Assembly (NCBI RefSeq): GCF_000264995.1
Contig: NW_006767439.1
Coordinates: forward strand, 714,961 to 778,960
DNA from: Punctularia strigosozonata HHB-11173 SS5
Lineage: Eukaryota; Basidiomycota; Agaricomycetes; Corticiales; Punctulariaceae
DNA: 64,000 bases
Direction: 5' to 3'
Part shown: positions 55,266 to 64,000 of the stretch, piece after piece
Position numbering within the stretch: the first letter of the stretch is position 1
Layout of the letters: each line of letters opens with the position of its first letter
The notes under the pieces: model-generated
What the model saw: only the letters and a program-made list of their open reading frames with translations
Told to the model about the DNA's origin: nothing
Databases searched by the model: none
Program-made: the position numbers and the translations under genes

Positions 55266-58073
55266 ATGCCTCTCGTCACGGATCCCGAGATCTTCGCGGC
55301 TGCAGAGTTCGACTATGTCGTCATCGGGGGCGGCACTGCAGGACTCGTCGTTGCATCCAGGTAAGTGCCCGGTCTTGTCGAGCCCAAGCGGAGCTATAGT
55401 CGATGAGCTGACGCGCAAAAAAAAGGCTGACGGAAGATCCAAGCATCAAGGTCGGTGTGATCGAAGCAGGGGAGTGGCACAAGGACGATCCCAAGGTCAA
55501 TATTCCTGGTAGGTGGAGTCGCTCGTCACAATTGAATCGCCGCTCAGATGGTTATGGACCAGGACTGGCTGGTCAAACAATGGGGGATCCGAAATATGAT
55601 TGGTCATTTCTGTCTGTACCTCTGAGCGAATGCGAGGGAAGACAAGCTTTCATACCGAGGCGAGTGTGCATTGCAATACTCGAATGTAGCACGCTGCATA
55701 CCAACGTACGACATTTAGAGGCAAGGGACTCGGTGGTTCTTCTATGGTTGGTTCTTCGTACTAACCTGTGAGACTCGTGTCTGAGCACTTGAACAGTTGA
55801 ATTTGCTTGGACTGAACCGGTAAGTAACCGGTCTCTGATATCCAGGCAGCAACACATAACGTCTTCAACTTGTTACGATTGCCAGTGCCTCCGCCGCTGA
55901 GTATGATGGTACGTTGATACGTGTTCTAGAGGTCCACACACTCTGAGAGTAATGTGTAGCCATTGAGCAACTTGGAAACCCTGGTTGGAACTGGCAGTCG
56001 TTCCTCAAATACATGAAGAAGGTTTGTCCTTTTTACTCGCTACGTCAAGACCACGTCTTCACACTCACGACAACAGTCCGAAACAGCACTGCCGATATCA
56101 GCTTCCATACCCACTCACCAAGCGATCCCGCCGCCCTCGACGGAATTACATGGAACCTCTGGACCCATCGTGAAGGCGTATTACCCGCCGTGGTGGTCTT
56201 CCGTGCAAGAACCCTTCTTCCAAACCTTGGAATCGTTCGGCGTCGCGGCCAACGCGGAACCGGTTCGTCTTGTCTCTCTGTTCTTCTCTTGACTTGGGTC
56301 GCTGATACTTCGATAGGGAAACGGGCATAATCTCGGTGCGTCAAAGTCATTCGCTACCATTGATGCCAAGGGTATACGGACCTACTCGGTCAACGTAAGC
56401 TCAAAAGAGTGGTCTATTCGCGGTTACGGCTAATGATCTGTTGGCAAATCAGTATCTCGAGCCTCACTTGGACAGGCCGAACCTTTCTATCATCACCGGC
56501 GCTCACGCGACCAGAGTCGTTCTGCGCAAGTCGGACGATGGTCAATCCGTACTCGCAGAAGCAGTGGAATTCACCGTTTCCGGCAATCAGCGACGATACA
56601 CCACTAAGAAGGTTACTAGGGAAGTCGTCCTGTCAGCTGGAACCTATCAGACACCCCAACTCCTCGAACTTTCTGGTGGGGATCATTCGGTTGCCTCTTC
56701 ATGACATGTTGATCATGCGCAAAAAGGCATCGGGAACAAGCAAATCTTGGAGAAATTCGGCATCGAATGTCTTCTCGACCTGCCCACGGTGGGAGAAAAC
56801 ATGCGTAAGAGGCTCTAGTACGACTCGCAGCTTAATCTGGGTCTCACGAGGACGAATAACATAGAGGATCATGGTAAGGGATCGTCCACCAGCGTTCGCA
56901 GAATCGTCTTAATTCTCCGACTGTCAAGTGTATGCACTGTCCATCCATGAGATCGACCCGAAGCACCTCACCCTGGAGGCGTTGTCCGATCCTCTGGAGC
57001 TATCGCACCAACAAGAACTCTAGTTAGGCTTTGCATTGTATCTTATAGACCCGCCATTGACGTACGTTCTTTTGCACACAGTAAAACGTTGCAAGGCATG
57101 CTCGCGTCAGCGATAGCAGTCGTATTCGCCTATCTACCATCACAGACGTTCTTATCGGCGGATGAGCTGGTTACTGCCCACCAGGAGCGTCTAATGTCGC
57201 AGGGCGAACAGAAGCTCCAGGATATCTTCCCCGGACTCCGCAAACAGCTAGAACTGCAACGAAAATGGCTCCTAGATGCCGCGCACGCAAATGCAGAGTA
57301 CGTGCCGCGGACACCTGCAGGATGCCGATTGTGCGCTCATGACCTCGATTTCATCAGATTGATTCCGTTTCCTGGTTTCTTTCCTATGCCTGGGCATGTT
57401 GCGGAGGCTGGGAAACGGTATAGCAGCATGGTCTCCGCTCTCATGCACCCGTTCTCTCGTGGTAGCGTACATATCGCGTCTGCGGATCCTACAGTCCCTC
57501 CTGCGATTGATCCGGGTATGCTCTCCATCTTCGGCTCTCCAGATTGAACCAACAGGCTGAATACCTTTCGGTCCAGCCTACTTCACCAACCCTATCGATC
57601 TTCAGCTGCTGAAGGCGATACTCAAGTTCACGCTGAAGCTCTACGACACCCCACCTTTCTCAAATCTCGTCAAAGCACGTGTGGCGCCGCAGCTAGACTC
57701 GAAGGACGAGGCGGCACAGGACGATGTTCTGGAGCAACACATCAAGAGCACCGGCGGTGCAGTCTATCATCCCATCGGAACGGCGAACATGATGCCGCGT
57801 GAGGATGGAGGAGTGGTGGATCCGCAGCTGAAGGTGTACGGGACGGCGAACCTGCGCGTCGTTGATGCTTCCATCATTCCCATTGTGAGTCGCAGTGTCA
57901 ATCATAGAGTGTCGAAAACCTCAGTCCTCGTTAATCTCAGCAAATTTCGTGTCATACGCAGTCCATCGTGTATGCGATAGCAGAGAGGGTGAATCTCCTT
58001 ATGCGACCAGTCGGTACCTTGCGACTCATGCACCGTACAACAGGCTGTCGATATCATCCTGGAGCAAAACTGA
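55266..58073 (+). CDS. GMC-family FAD oxidoreductase (aryl-alcohol-oxidase-like, AA3)
   Basis: Eighteen exons sum to 1854 nt (617 aa). The FAD-binding start [46 protein letters not shown] has the GxGxxG-type motif. GMC signatures follow: [146 protein letters not shown]. The HPIGT histidine and the QISCH histidine form the usual active-site pair. Such enzymes oxidise aryl alcohols or sugars and give H2O2 for lignin decay. No signal peptide is seen, so it may be intracellular. One intron has a GC donor, and one exon is 9 nt. Confidence 0.92.
55660..55718 (+). other. GC-AG intron of the GMC gene
   Basis: Donor CCGAG|GCGAGT and acceptor atttag|AGG restore the invariant [11 protein letters not shown]. 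The neighbouring GT two bases on gives a wrong frame. Confidence 0.8.
56865..56873 (+). other. 9-nt micro-exon in the GMC gene (AGGATCATG)
   Basis: The exon supplies most of the QDH codons of the conserved GENMQDHV motif. It lies between introns 56805-56864 (gtaaga...aacatag) and 56874-56928 (gtaagg...gtcaag). Without it the protein would lose the QDH motif that is almost universal in the family. Confidence 0.85.
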
Positions 58074-58849
58074 ATACTCATGGCTCTCAACTTGAAGATC
58101 GTGTTCTTTTCGAGCTATCTGACTGTTATCTTACCAAGCTATTCCGGGATGTATGCGGCTCGCGGTGTTATGCATTCTTCGTCGACAGGCCTGAAAGTAC
58201 GAGCACGTTATTTGCTGTCTCCTTAAAAAACACCAAATATACAAGAGAGGGCAATGATGAGTTGATACAATCCAAGTGGCAATTATCGAGACTCTTTCAA
58301 CGCTCCTCACAATGGGCAGTCTCTTTCTTTGCCGTCCAGTTGGCGTGTCTTAATACTTCCCCAGTAATTGTGACAATCTTCAGCAGCACCTCGAATTCAG
58401 AAAGATATGACATGCCTTGGGTAGTTCAGCCCTAGCATGGTGGCCCGTTCGCTCAAGCCTGCTACATCTGCAGGAGTCTTCGGCAGTCTGAGGTACGTTT
58501 CAGGTTGTAGCCCAACCCAGCGAAGCAAGAAGTTGGAAGTCAACCCCTCCGGCCCCGACATGTAAATGATAGCTCCTCTTCATACAAAAAATGACGTACT
58601 GGCGTGCGACGACAGAACACCATATGCAACCTTGCAGCGGTAGGCTTTCGCAGATATTTTCCAGGGCACGTTTGACAGGATAGTTCTGCCCAGCCTTCTC
58701 GCCCCCAAGAGACCCGGTGATTTTCACCTCGAGCACCATAAACAGGCGGCCTTCACTGTTCTGGGCAGTCCCTGTCCGAAAACACCCGTCTGGGAGTGGG
58801 TCCTGTGTGCGCGCGGGGCATGACCCTTCGACGTCGAACCCGGGGTTTA
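58074..58849. other. Intergenic interval
   Basis: This contains the GMC 3' UTR and sequence leading to the MITE-related block. No gene is recognised. Confidence 0.5.
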
Positions 58850-58901
58850 CTTCCCACGGGCCCGAACTTGCAGCTGTCCCTGTCCCCCCGGAGGCGGAGC
58901 G
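58850..58901 (+). mobile_element. MITE-related segment upstream of kinase-like copy 3
   Basis: About 52 bases are nearly identical to the reverse complement of 3449-3500 inside the MITE at 3425-3670, with roughly three differences. The TIR itself is not conserved beyond this block, so this is a partial or diverged copy, or a relative with a different end. It stops 24 bp before the start codon of the intact kinase-like gene and so likely forms its 5' UTR or core promoter. Confidence 0.7.
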
Positions 58902-58925
58902 TAGTCACTGTCCTAGGTCTTCACG

Positions 58926-59922
58926 ATGAGCAACGACCTTCAAGTCACTATTCCCATCCACGGCACCTTCCGGCTCAGTCCCGATGCGAAACAGCTGCAT
59001 CCGATATATCTGGCGACTTATGGCTCTCTTGAAGGTCCCGACATCATCCAGAGCCACGATAATGGCGTCGTCTGCCGCGCCACGTGGACTGGGCAGACTC
59101 TGTCATCGTCCGCCGCCATTCGGCGATCGCTGCCCACTAGGGTTGTCTTCAAGCTTTACTACTGCGATAGCCGACTGAATGACTTGGAGCACGAAGCCAG
59201 GATGTATGCACACGCCTCAAAGGTACAGGGTTCCGTCATCCCGCGTTGCTTCGGTCTTTTCGCTGGCGTAAATGTCGAAAACGAGGACGAGAGGGTGAAG
59301 CTTCTACTGCTCGAAGACTGCGGCGATCCTCGGAGGCATTCAAATGGAAAGCTTGTCCTTCCCGATGAATTCAGCTTGAAGCAGTCGTGGGTCGTTCTTC
59401 GTCAATGTTCGAGCGCTGTCTCACACAGTAATTAGCCTGGCCATAATCAAATGTCTGGTATTGCTCCATCAAGATGGCGGCCTCGAGCACCACGACTTCG
59501 AGCCGAGGAACATCGTATGGTTGAACGACGAGCGTCCTGTCATCGTGGATCTAGGCCACGCCAAGAGACACGAATGTGACCAACGCCTGGTGATCAGTCC
59601 GATGAAGCTCTACCCGGACATTGATGAGTTTGGCTGCTTTGAGGTGCATGATAGGTGCGTGAGGTACGGGATCTGGTTCCATGGTATGTCAATCCATTTG
59701 CACGGTGCATAGTCGTTTTCATACCTTCTCGTAGATGAAGTCTGTTTCGCCGGCGTCTGGATCCCGGCCAAGGATATTCATACCTTGGAAGACGTGATTC
59801 AACCTGCTGCGGAGCGTGGTGTGCGCATAGACGACCGGGCCTTGGAGGTGGCCAAACAGGTCTTTGCACATATCAAATTTCGCCGAGATCATTATCCAGA
59901 AAGTCTTGAGCCCCGGTCGTAG
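58926..59922 (+). CDS. Kinase-like protein, copy 3, intact
   Basis: Three exons (58926-59386, 59436-59683, 59735-59922) join in frame to 298 aa. Exon borders match the two broken copies at 2438-4912. MSNDLQVTIPIHGTFRL is followed by VVCRATWTGQ, VVFKLYYCDSRLNDLEHEARMYAHASKVQGSVIPRCFGLFAG (a lysine in beta-3 position and a helix-C-like glutamate), KLLLLEDCGDP, then the catalytic loop GGLEHHDFEPRNIVW (HxDxxxxN) and VIVDLGHA (D-L-G metal site). This is a protein-kinase/APH-like fold of the kind much expanded in mushrooms. The substrate is unknown. It lacks the C-terminal extension of copy 2. Its 5' flank carries a MITE-related segment. It lies downstream of the GMC gene in the same direction. Confidence 0.85.
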
Positions 59923-60377
59923 CTTATCACACCACGGTGGCCTGCTTTGAATCTCTGGCGAAGTATAATAACCTAGCCATGTTTTTTCGGTTGTACGACA
60001 ATGCCAGCTAGTAATTTCCGAATCGGATCCTCACCCTGGGGTTCGTAGAGTTCTTCATCATGGACGATGCCGCTTTTCGACGACGAGCGACGAGTTGCAT
60101 GTGAGGTCCCGGACGGAACGGCAGATCTGATAACCAGAGGCAGTCACAAACGCACATCGGCTTGGGCGTGTTCTCTCGAGTCAATCCTCAAAACGGCTGC
60201 CGATATCAATTGAGTGCGAGTGAGCATTCGTTACAATCAGCCTGCCATATCATAACGACAGGTATTTCGACGCGCAACATTGGGATCCTGCACGCAATTA
60301 CGGGAAATGGAATGAGAAATGAGACAGCGACCAGTCGGATTCTTCAAGACCACGATGAGATGTAGTAGCAGTTCCCA
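59923..60377. other. Convergent intergenic interval
   Basis: These 455 bases lie between convergent genes. Nothing is recognised in them. Confidence 0.5.
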
Positions 60378-60781
60378 AGGCTACGAACCACCTAATCGAT
60401 CTATTCCTGGGGTTGGTGGCTGGGATGCCGCACTAGGAGAGGCAGCGGAGGTGGTAGTCGTGTTCTTTTCAGCTTGCTCAATCCGTGCTTTCCCTGTTCA
60501 GTCCGTGAGACAGTCCAGGGTTGTATGCGGCGCCAAATTCGAGGAATAGGAGGATGTTAGATAGGGTGAAAGATCTTGTTGTAACTCACAATCCAGTTTC
60601 TCAACCGGCCTACTTCCGGCCAAATCCTGTTCTCTTCTCCGTTCGTTGATGCTTTTCTTGGCATAGTAGAAGCTCACGCCCGCAGCAAATAGCAGCGAGC
60701 CCCATCCAAGGCCCTGGAAAGACGAGAGGACATGGATCACGGACTTGAAAACCGTCGCCAAAGAGTCGAGCGCACCATCAT
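60378..60781 (-). CDS. Tiny single-span membrane protein, DUF4748-like
   Basis: Three exons (60781-60776, 60713-60590, 60493-60378) encode 81 aa: MM-GLGWGSLLFAAGVSFYYAKKSINERRREQDLAGSRPVEKLDWKARIEQAEKN and a Ser/Thr/Pro tail. The membrane helix with YYAKK, the GSRPxEKLDWxxRIxxAE phrase and the small size fit a fungal family of short mitochondrial-type membrane proteins that I associate with DUF4748. The first coding exon is only the six bases ATGATG; its donor gtgcgc and the acceptor tttccag restore GLGWGSLLF. A start within the longer upstream frame is possible but less natural. Confidence 0.68.
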
Positions 60782-61192
60782 CTTTGGCGTGTTCATGTCT
60801 TCGACGTTGGTGCTGAGTATGTATACGTTCAATCACCAAGCAAATGTAGTGGAGTGTAGTGGAGTCGATGGCCACAGTGAAATGTGCGATGAGGCCGCGA
60901 CGAGTGGTTTACGAGTACTCGTACCGCACAAGTCAAGGACTCGAGTATGTATGTATGTGGGTACGTCCGAGCCACGTGGAGCAGCCGTACGTCGGCATGG
61001 AGGACGTCGGTCAGTTACTCTCGGTGGCCTCTCAAGCTAACTTTTGTTTGCAGCTTGGCGGTAATTACAGTATAATCAACAGATCGTTTAACGCTGCTCT
61101 CGAAATCCGATCACCGAGTAGAGTACACAGGAGTGCGTACCATGTCTGCAAGTGCCCCTAGAACTCCCATTAATCGTGGTCATTGCATTCCG
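60782..61192. other. Intergenic interval
   Basis: These 411 bases lie between two minus-strand genes. I recognise nothing in them. Confidence 0.5.
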
Positions 61193-62371
61193 CTAATCAG
61201 AACTAGAGAGAGGGTAGATATTCATCATCAACCTCTTCAGCCATTTACTCTTCAGCCGCACGACACTGTTTACATGCTCATAGATTCGGCCTTGGATACA
61301 CGCGTTGTGAAGTTCGACCGCGTCCCCATAGGCGTCGAAATATTGTCGGTATGCACTCCGGAGCACTTGAATCTCCTCCAGGTTCTTTGCGTTCCAGAAC
61401 CCGTAGTCCACTCGGACCGAGTTTTGTAAACTTTTGACGAGGTCCGACTCGTTGTCTAAAACAAGGTTGTCCTGGAGGACAAAATCCTTGAGATACCATA
61501 CAGACGGTTTGCTCAGCGCTGTCGCGCTTGCAAAGTGGCGAGGAAGATGTGAAGTCAAATCATGGGTTTCCAGCAGTTGCCCCAGTGATTGGGAAGCGAA
61601 GGCGTCGCAGAACTCGGGGAACGTGCATTTGTCAATCAACAGTCTATACGTGTTCGCCAATCCGTGCTCCTCCCCTTGATCGCGACACGTGCAAAAGCCT
61701 AGGCTTATATATATCTCGAGGCCGGGTCCAGGACGTTGACCGGTGAGTAACATCCCATAGAAGAGGTGGGGGAACGCCTGTTCAGGGGGCATAGATAGAT
61801 GTGCTGGAGAGACAGCATCCTCCTCGGAGTCGCACGCAGGCACGCCCGTGAACTTCCATGCCTGTATAACCGTGGCCTTTGCCATTTCTTCACTGTCATC
61901 TCGTGAGGATGCCTCCGCATCGAGGACATATTGGTGCTCCAGGAACCACGGGTAATAGCCACCACGCTGGCCCGGTGGCAGCCTCCCCTCGTACTCCGCT
62001 TTGATATGCTGGCTCAGCGTCCCTTCGACCCGCCATTTGTGGATCTGAATCGGTTTGATTGCCATACGTTCGATGAGGCCGATGTATAAACCGAGCAAGT
62101 AGGCTCGGTCGTGACCTTGCAAAGGGACTTTGTTGAACCCGTAATCCTCGCACGTTTGTGGATGCTCGGGGATGACGTTTCGGCGTACGGCGAGGGCAAG
62201 ATGGTGTGCGGTAGTGATCGTTTTCTGTGTCTTGCAATTAAAGATGTGTTCGACCCAGTCGTGCTTCTGACACTGGCGGCTGCAATAATACACTTTCTGG
62301 CAGCCTGCACACCGTTGCATGCCCTTGCCTTCCTCGCCGCACAGTTTACATTTCTGGGAAGAGGGCGGCAT
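61193..62371 (-). CDS. MYND-type zinc-finger protein
   Basis: This is a single exon of 392 aa. The N-terminal MYND finger has the full set of zinc ligands: CKLCGEEGKGMQRCAGCQKVYYCSRQCQKHDWVEHIFNC (C-x2-C...C-x2-C...C-x3-C...H-x3-C). MYND fingers bind short proline-rich peptides. The remaining 340 residues form one soluble region (for example DRAYLLGLYIGLIERMAIKPIQIHKWRVEGTLSQHIKAEYEGRL and LTSHLPRHFASATALSKPSVWYLKDFVLQDNL) that I do not recognise, and there is no SET domain. It is one of very few intron-less genes in the window, which may reflect retro-copying or simply lineage expansion of MYND proteins in mushrooms. Confidence 0.88.
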   Translation of the reverse strand: MPPSSQKCKLCGEEGKGMQRCAGCQKVYYCSRQCQKHDWVEHIFNCKTQKTITTAHHLALAVRRNVIPEHPQTCEDYGFNKVPLQGHDRAYLLGLYIGLIERMAIKPIQIHKWRVEGTLSQHIKAEYEGRLPPGQRGGYYPWFLEHQYVLDAEASSRDDSEEMAKATVIQAWKFTGVPACDSEEDAVSPAHLSMPPEQAFPHLFYGMLLTGQRPGPGLEIYISLGFCTCRDQGEEHGLANTYRLLIDKCTFPEFCDAFASQSLGQLLETHDLTSHLPRHFASATALSKPSVWYLKDFVLQDNLVLDNESDLVKSLQNSVRVDYGFWNAKNLEEIQVLRSAYRQYFDAYGDAVELHNACIQGRIYEHVNSVVRLKSKWLKRLMMNIYPLSSSD

Positions 62372-63074
62372 AACAGTGATCTAGCGCCAGCTCTGGGCGT
62401 GCTACGACGGCGTTCGATTCGCTTGGGCGAAAGACGGCTGCGTTCAGAGGGCGTCAATTACAATTCCTGTTCGTGACCGCGCTATACGCTGCTTGGGGGG
62501 AAAGAACCGCATGATGCTCAGCGCCAACGCGGCCTAATATATGATGATCGACTTACAATTCGAATCTTCGGGTGGCTTTGAAACGGTTGTTACAATGCTC
62601 GCGTCAAGAAACCAAAGAAACGAGATCCCAATGCCGCAGATGCGGGTGCGCAGAGTCGCAGGTAGGGCAAAGCTGGGGAGGATTGCGGGGAGAGGACAGC
62701 ATCCGACAGCATTTGACAGCTCCGCGGGAACTCCGTACTCCCCGCAATGATCAAGGGAATCCAAAGCAAGTAAGGTAATTAAATGACCTTATGAACTCTT
62801 TATGACTATTCCATTCAAGTTGATGTTCCAAGAGAGCTACGGAACCTACGTACACGGGCAAGAGAAAGTGGATTTGATGCTGATGGAGGGTCATGATCGA
62901 TGAGTTTACACAACGTCGGGTCCATGCGTTTGGTATGGGTTAGGCGTCACCAAGAATGTGTGTGTATGCGCGCGTAAGGTATCTTCTTCTCTTCTCTATG
63001 CCACATCCCGCCGTCGCCTTCCATTACCGCCTCGTCAGAACCCGAGACAAAAGAATACGAGGACGTGGATGACT
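62372..63074. other. Intergenic interval
   Basis: About 700 bases lie between the MYND gene start and the end of the PAP2-family gene. I see no gene in them. Confidence 0.5.
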
Positions 63075-64000
63075 CTAATCCACCCGCTCGTCGGGATACT
63101 GGTTCTCCTCGTCCTTGATGGCCTCGTACCCGTGCCCGTCCTCGACGCGCCTGTCGCGCGGTAACGGGCGTTCGGTCCGGGTGAGGTACATCGCCCACTC
63201 TTCTAGAGGGCGGAGGTTGAGCATTACCCTGTCACGAACACCGTCAGCACCAACATTATCGAGTCAAGTGGTATATAGGAGAGACGAACGTGTTGAATCT
63301 CCACGCGATGATGGGTATGCACATGCCGACAAAGGCGTCGGCTAGGTAGTGGTTCGCGGTAGCGACGATGGTCGTGAGCATCGCGGCAGGCCATATCGGC
63401 GCGATGAGCCGGATTGGCCTATGCGGGGCGAAGGTGTAGAGGACGCAGCCGACGAAGAATGCGTTGCCGAAGTGGAGGGACGGCATCGCGGCGTACACAA
63501 GCTGGAATCTGAACGCATACAAGGTAAGGCACTGTTGATGGGATGAATGGGTTGATAGAGCACGTACCGGTTCTTTGTCCATGCGGAGTGCTGGCCCGAG
63601 TGGAGCACGTCCACGAAGCCGTACTCTTCCGGGAGGAGGCGCGGTGGGCAGACGCGGTAGACGGTCATGATGAAGAACGCGATGATGTTCGAGAGCGCCA
63701 TGGTGCGGCGGACGCGGGGGAAGACGTCGGCGCGGAAGGTGTAGAGGTAGGCGAGGAAGCAGACGCCGAGGACGATGTGCGAGTAGTAGATCTTGCGCAT
63801 GACCAGCATCCAGAAGGGCGCGCGCTTGTGCTCGAGCCACCAGGTCTGCACGGCGCGCTCGATGTCGAGGTGGAGGAGGTGTTCGAGCGAGAGGATTTGC
63901 TGCGCGTGCCGGAGCGCGGTCGCAGGTGCGGAAGGAGAGAGGTGGGTGGCGGAGAAGGCGCGCGCGCCTTGATACGTCTGCAACACGCACACAGCTAGGT
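63075..64000 (-). CDS. PAP2-family lipid phosphotransferase (inositol-phosphorylceramide-synthase-like), 5' end outside window
   Basis: Visible exons are 63977-63568, 63508-63290 and 63228-63075. The acceptor gtgttgcag at the window edge shows that more exons lie beyond it. An ATG at 63992 is a weaker alternative start. Membrane helices alternate with the PAP2 motifs: YRVCPPRLLPEEYGFVDVLH, then AAMPSLHFGNAFFVGCVLY (the SxH of motif 2, restored over an intron) and IVATANHYLADAFVG (the HxxxD of motif 3). Sequences of this type transfer phosphoinositol or phosphate between lipids in the Golgi or ER, as in Aur1-like enzymes; the exact substrate is uncertain. The C-terminal tail is charged and cytosolic. 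Confidence 0.82.

Noticed and set aside
56805-56880. GMC gene as a pseudogene because of a TAG after VGENM
   Set aside because: The stop lies within an intron once the 9-nt exon is recognised. All 18 exons then join in frame and every conserved motif is kept.

Overview
The window is nuclear DNA of a filamentous basidiomycete, most likely an Agaricomycete. Genes are split by many short introns of about 48-70 nt with GT..AG ends and CTNAY-like branch sites, and some exons are only a few bases long. The families also fit this group: lineage-expanded BTB and kinase-like proteins, an NSE/D-rich terpene cyclase, an aryl-alcohol-oxidase-like GMC enzyme, a HET-C homologue and an ERG6 sterol methyltransferase. 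I read exon structures by hand from splice sites. Wherever I give an exon sum, the frame was checked and is divisible by three.

Layout. 0-5 kb: the 3' end of GFA1 (chitin precursor synthesis), a BTB protein, and two tandem broken kinase-like paralogues, one split by a 246-bp TA-flanked MITE. 5-10 kb: a putative DH-domain protein and a divergent pair of small paralogous proteins sharing a 1.07-kb promoter region. 10-23 kb: a dense housekeeping stretch with RAD52, a conserved unknown, ERG6, a G3BP-like RNA-binding protein, HET-C with 22 exons, and a MoaD-like small subunit carrying one in-frame stop. 23-30.5 kb: a gene-poor tract with one unrecognised coding-like piece. 30.7-36.5 kb: a 63-aa CBM5/12-like protein, SDHAF2 (GC-AG intron) and a lone sesquiterpene-synthase-like gene. 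37-43 kb: PWP2 and a MAK5/DDX24-like helicase head to head over 198 bp. 43-54 kb: an MFS sugar transporter, an unknown proline-rich protein, a UPF0590 protein, a Ser/Thr-rich membrane or GPI-type protein and a small membrane protein. 55-60 kb: a GMC oxidoreductase with 18 exons, one of 9 nt, then the intact third kinase-like paralogue. 60-64 kb: a tiny membrane protein, a MYND-finger protein and a PAP2-family lipid enzyme that runs off the end.

Functional links are mostly housekeeping. PWP2 and MAK5 both serve ribosome assembly and share one promoter interval. GFA1, ERG6 and the PAP2 enzyme feed wall and membrane synthesis. I found no convincing new multi-gene system, CRISPR array, tRNA, rRNA or recognisable virus-like element. 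The observations I rate highest are the MITE insertion whose empty site can be read from a paralogue, the association of that MITE family with the 5' ends of two kinase-like genes, coding micro-exons, two GC-AG introns with the same donor, and a palindrome that recurs just inside the 5' splice site of five introns.
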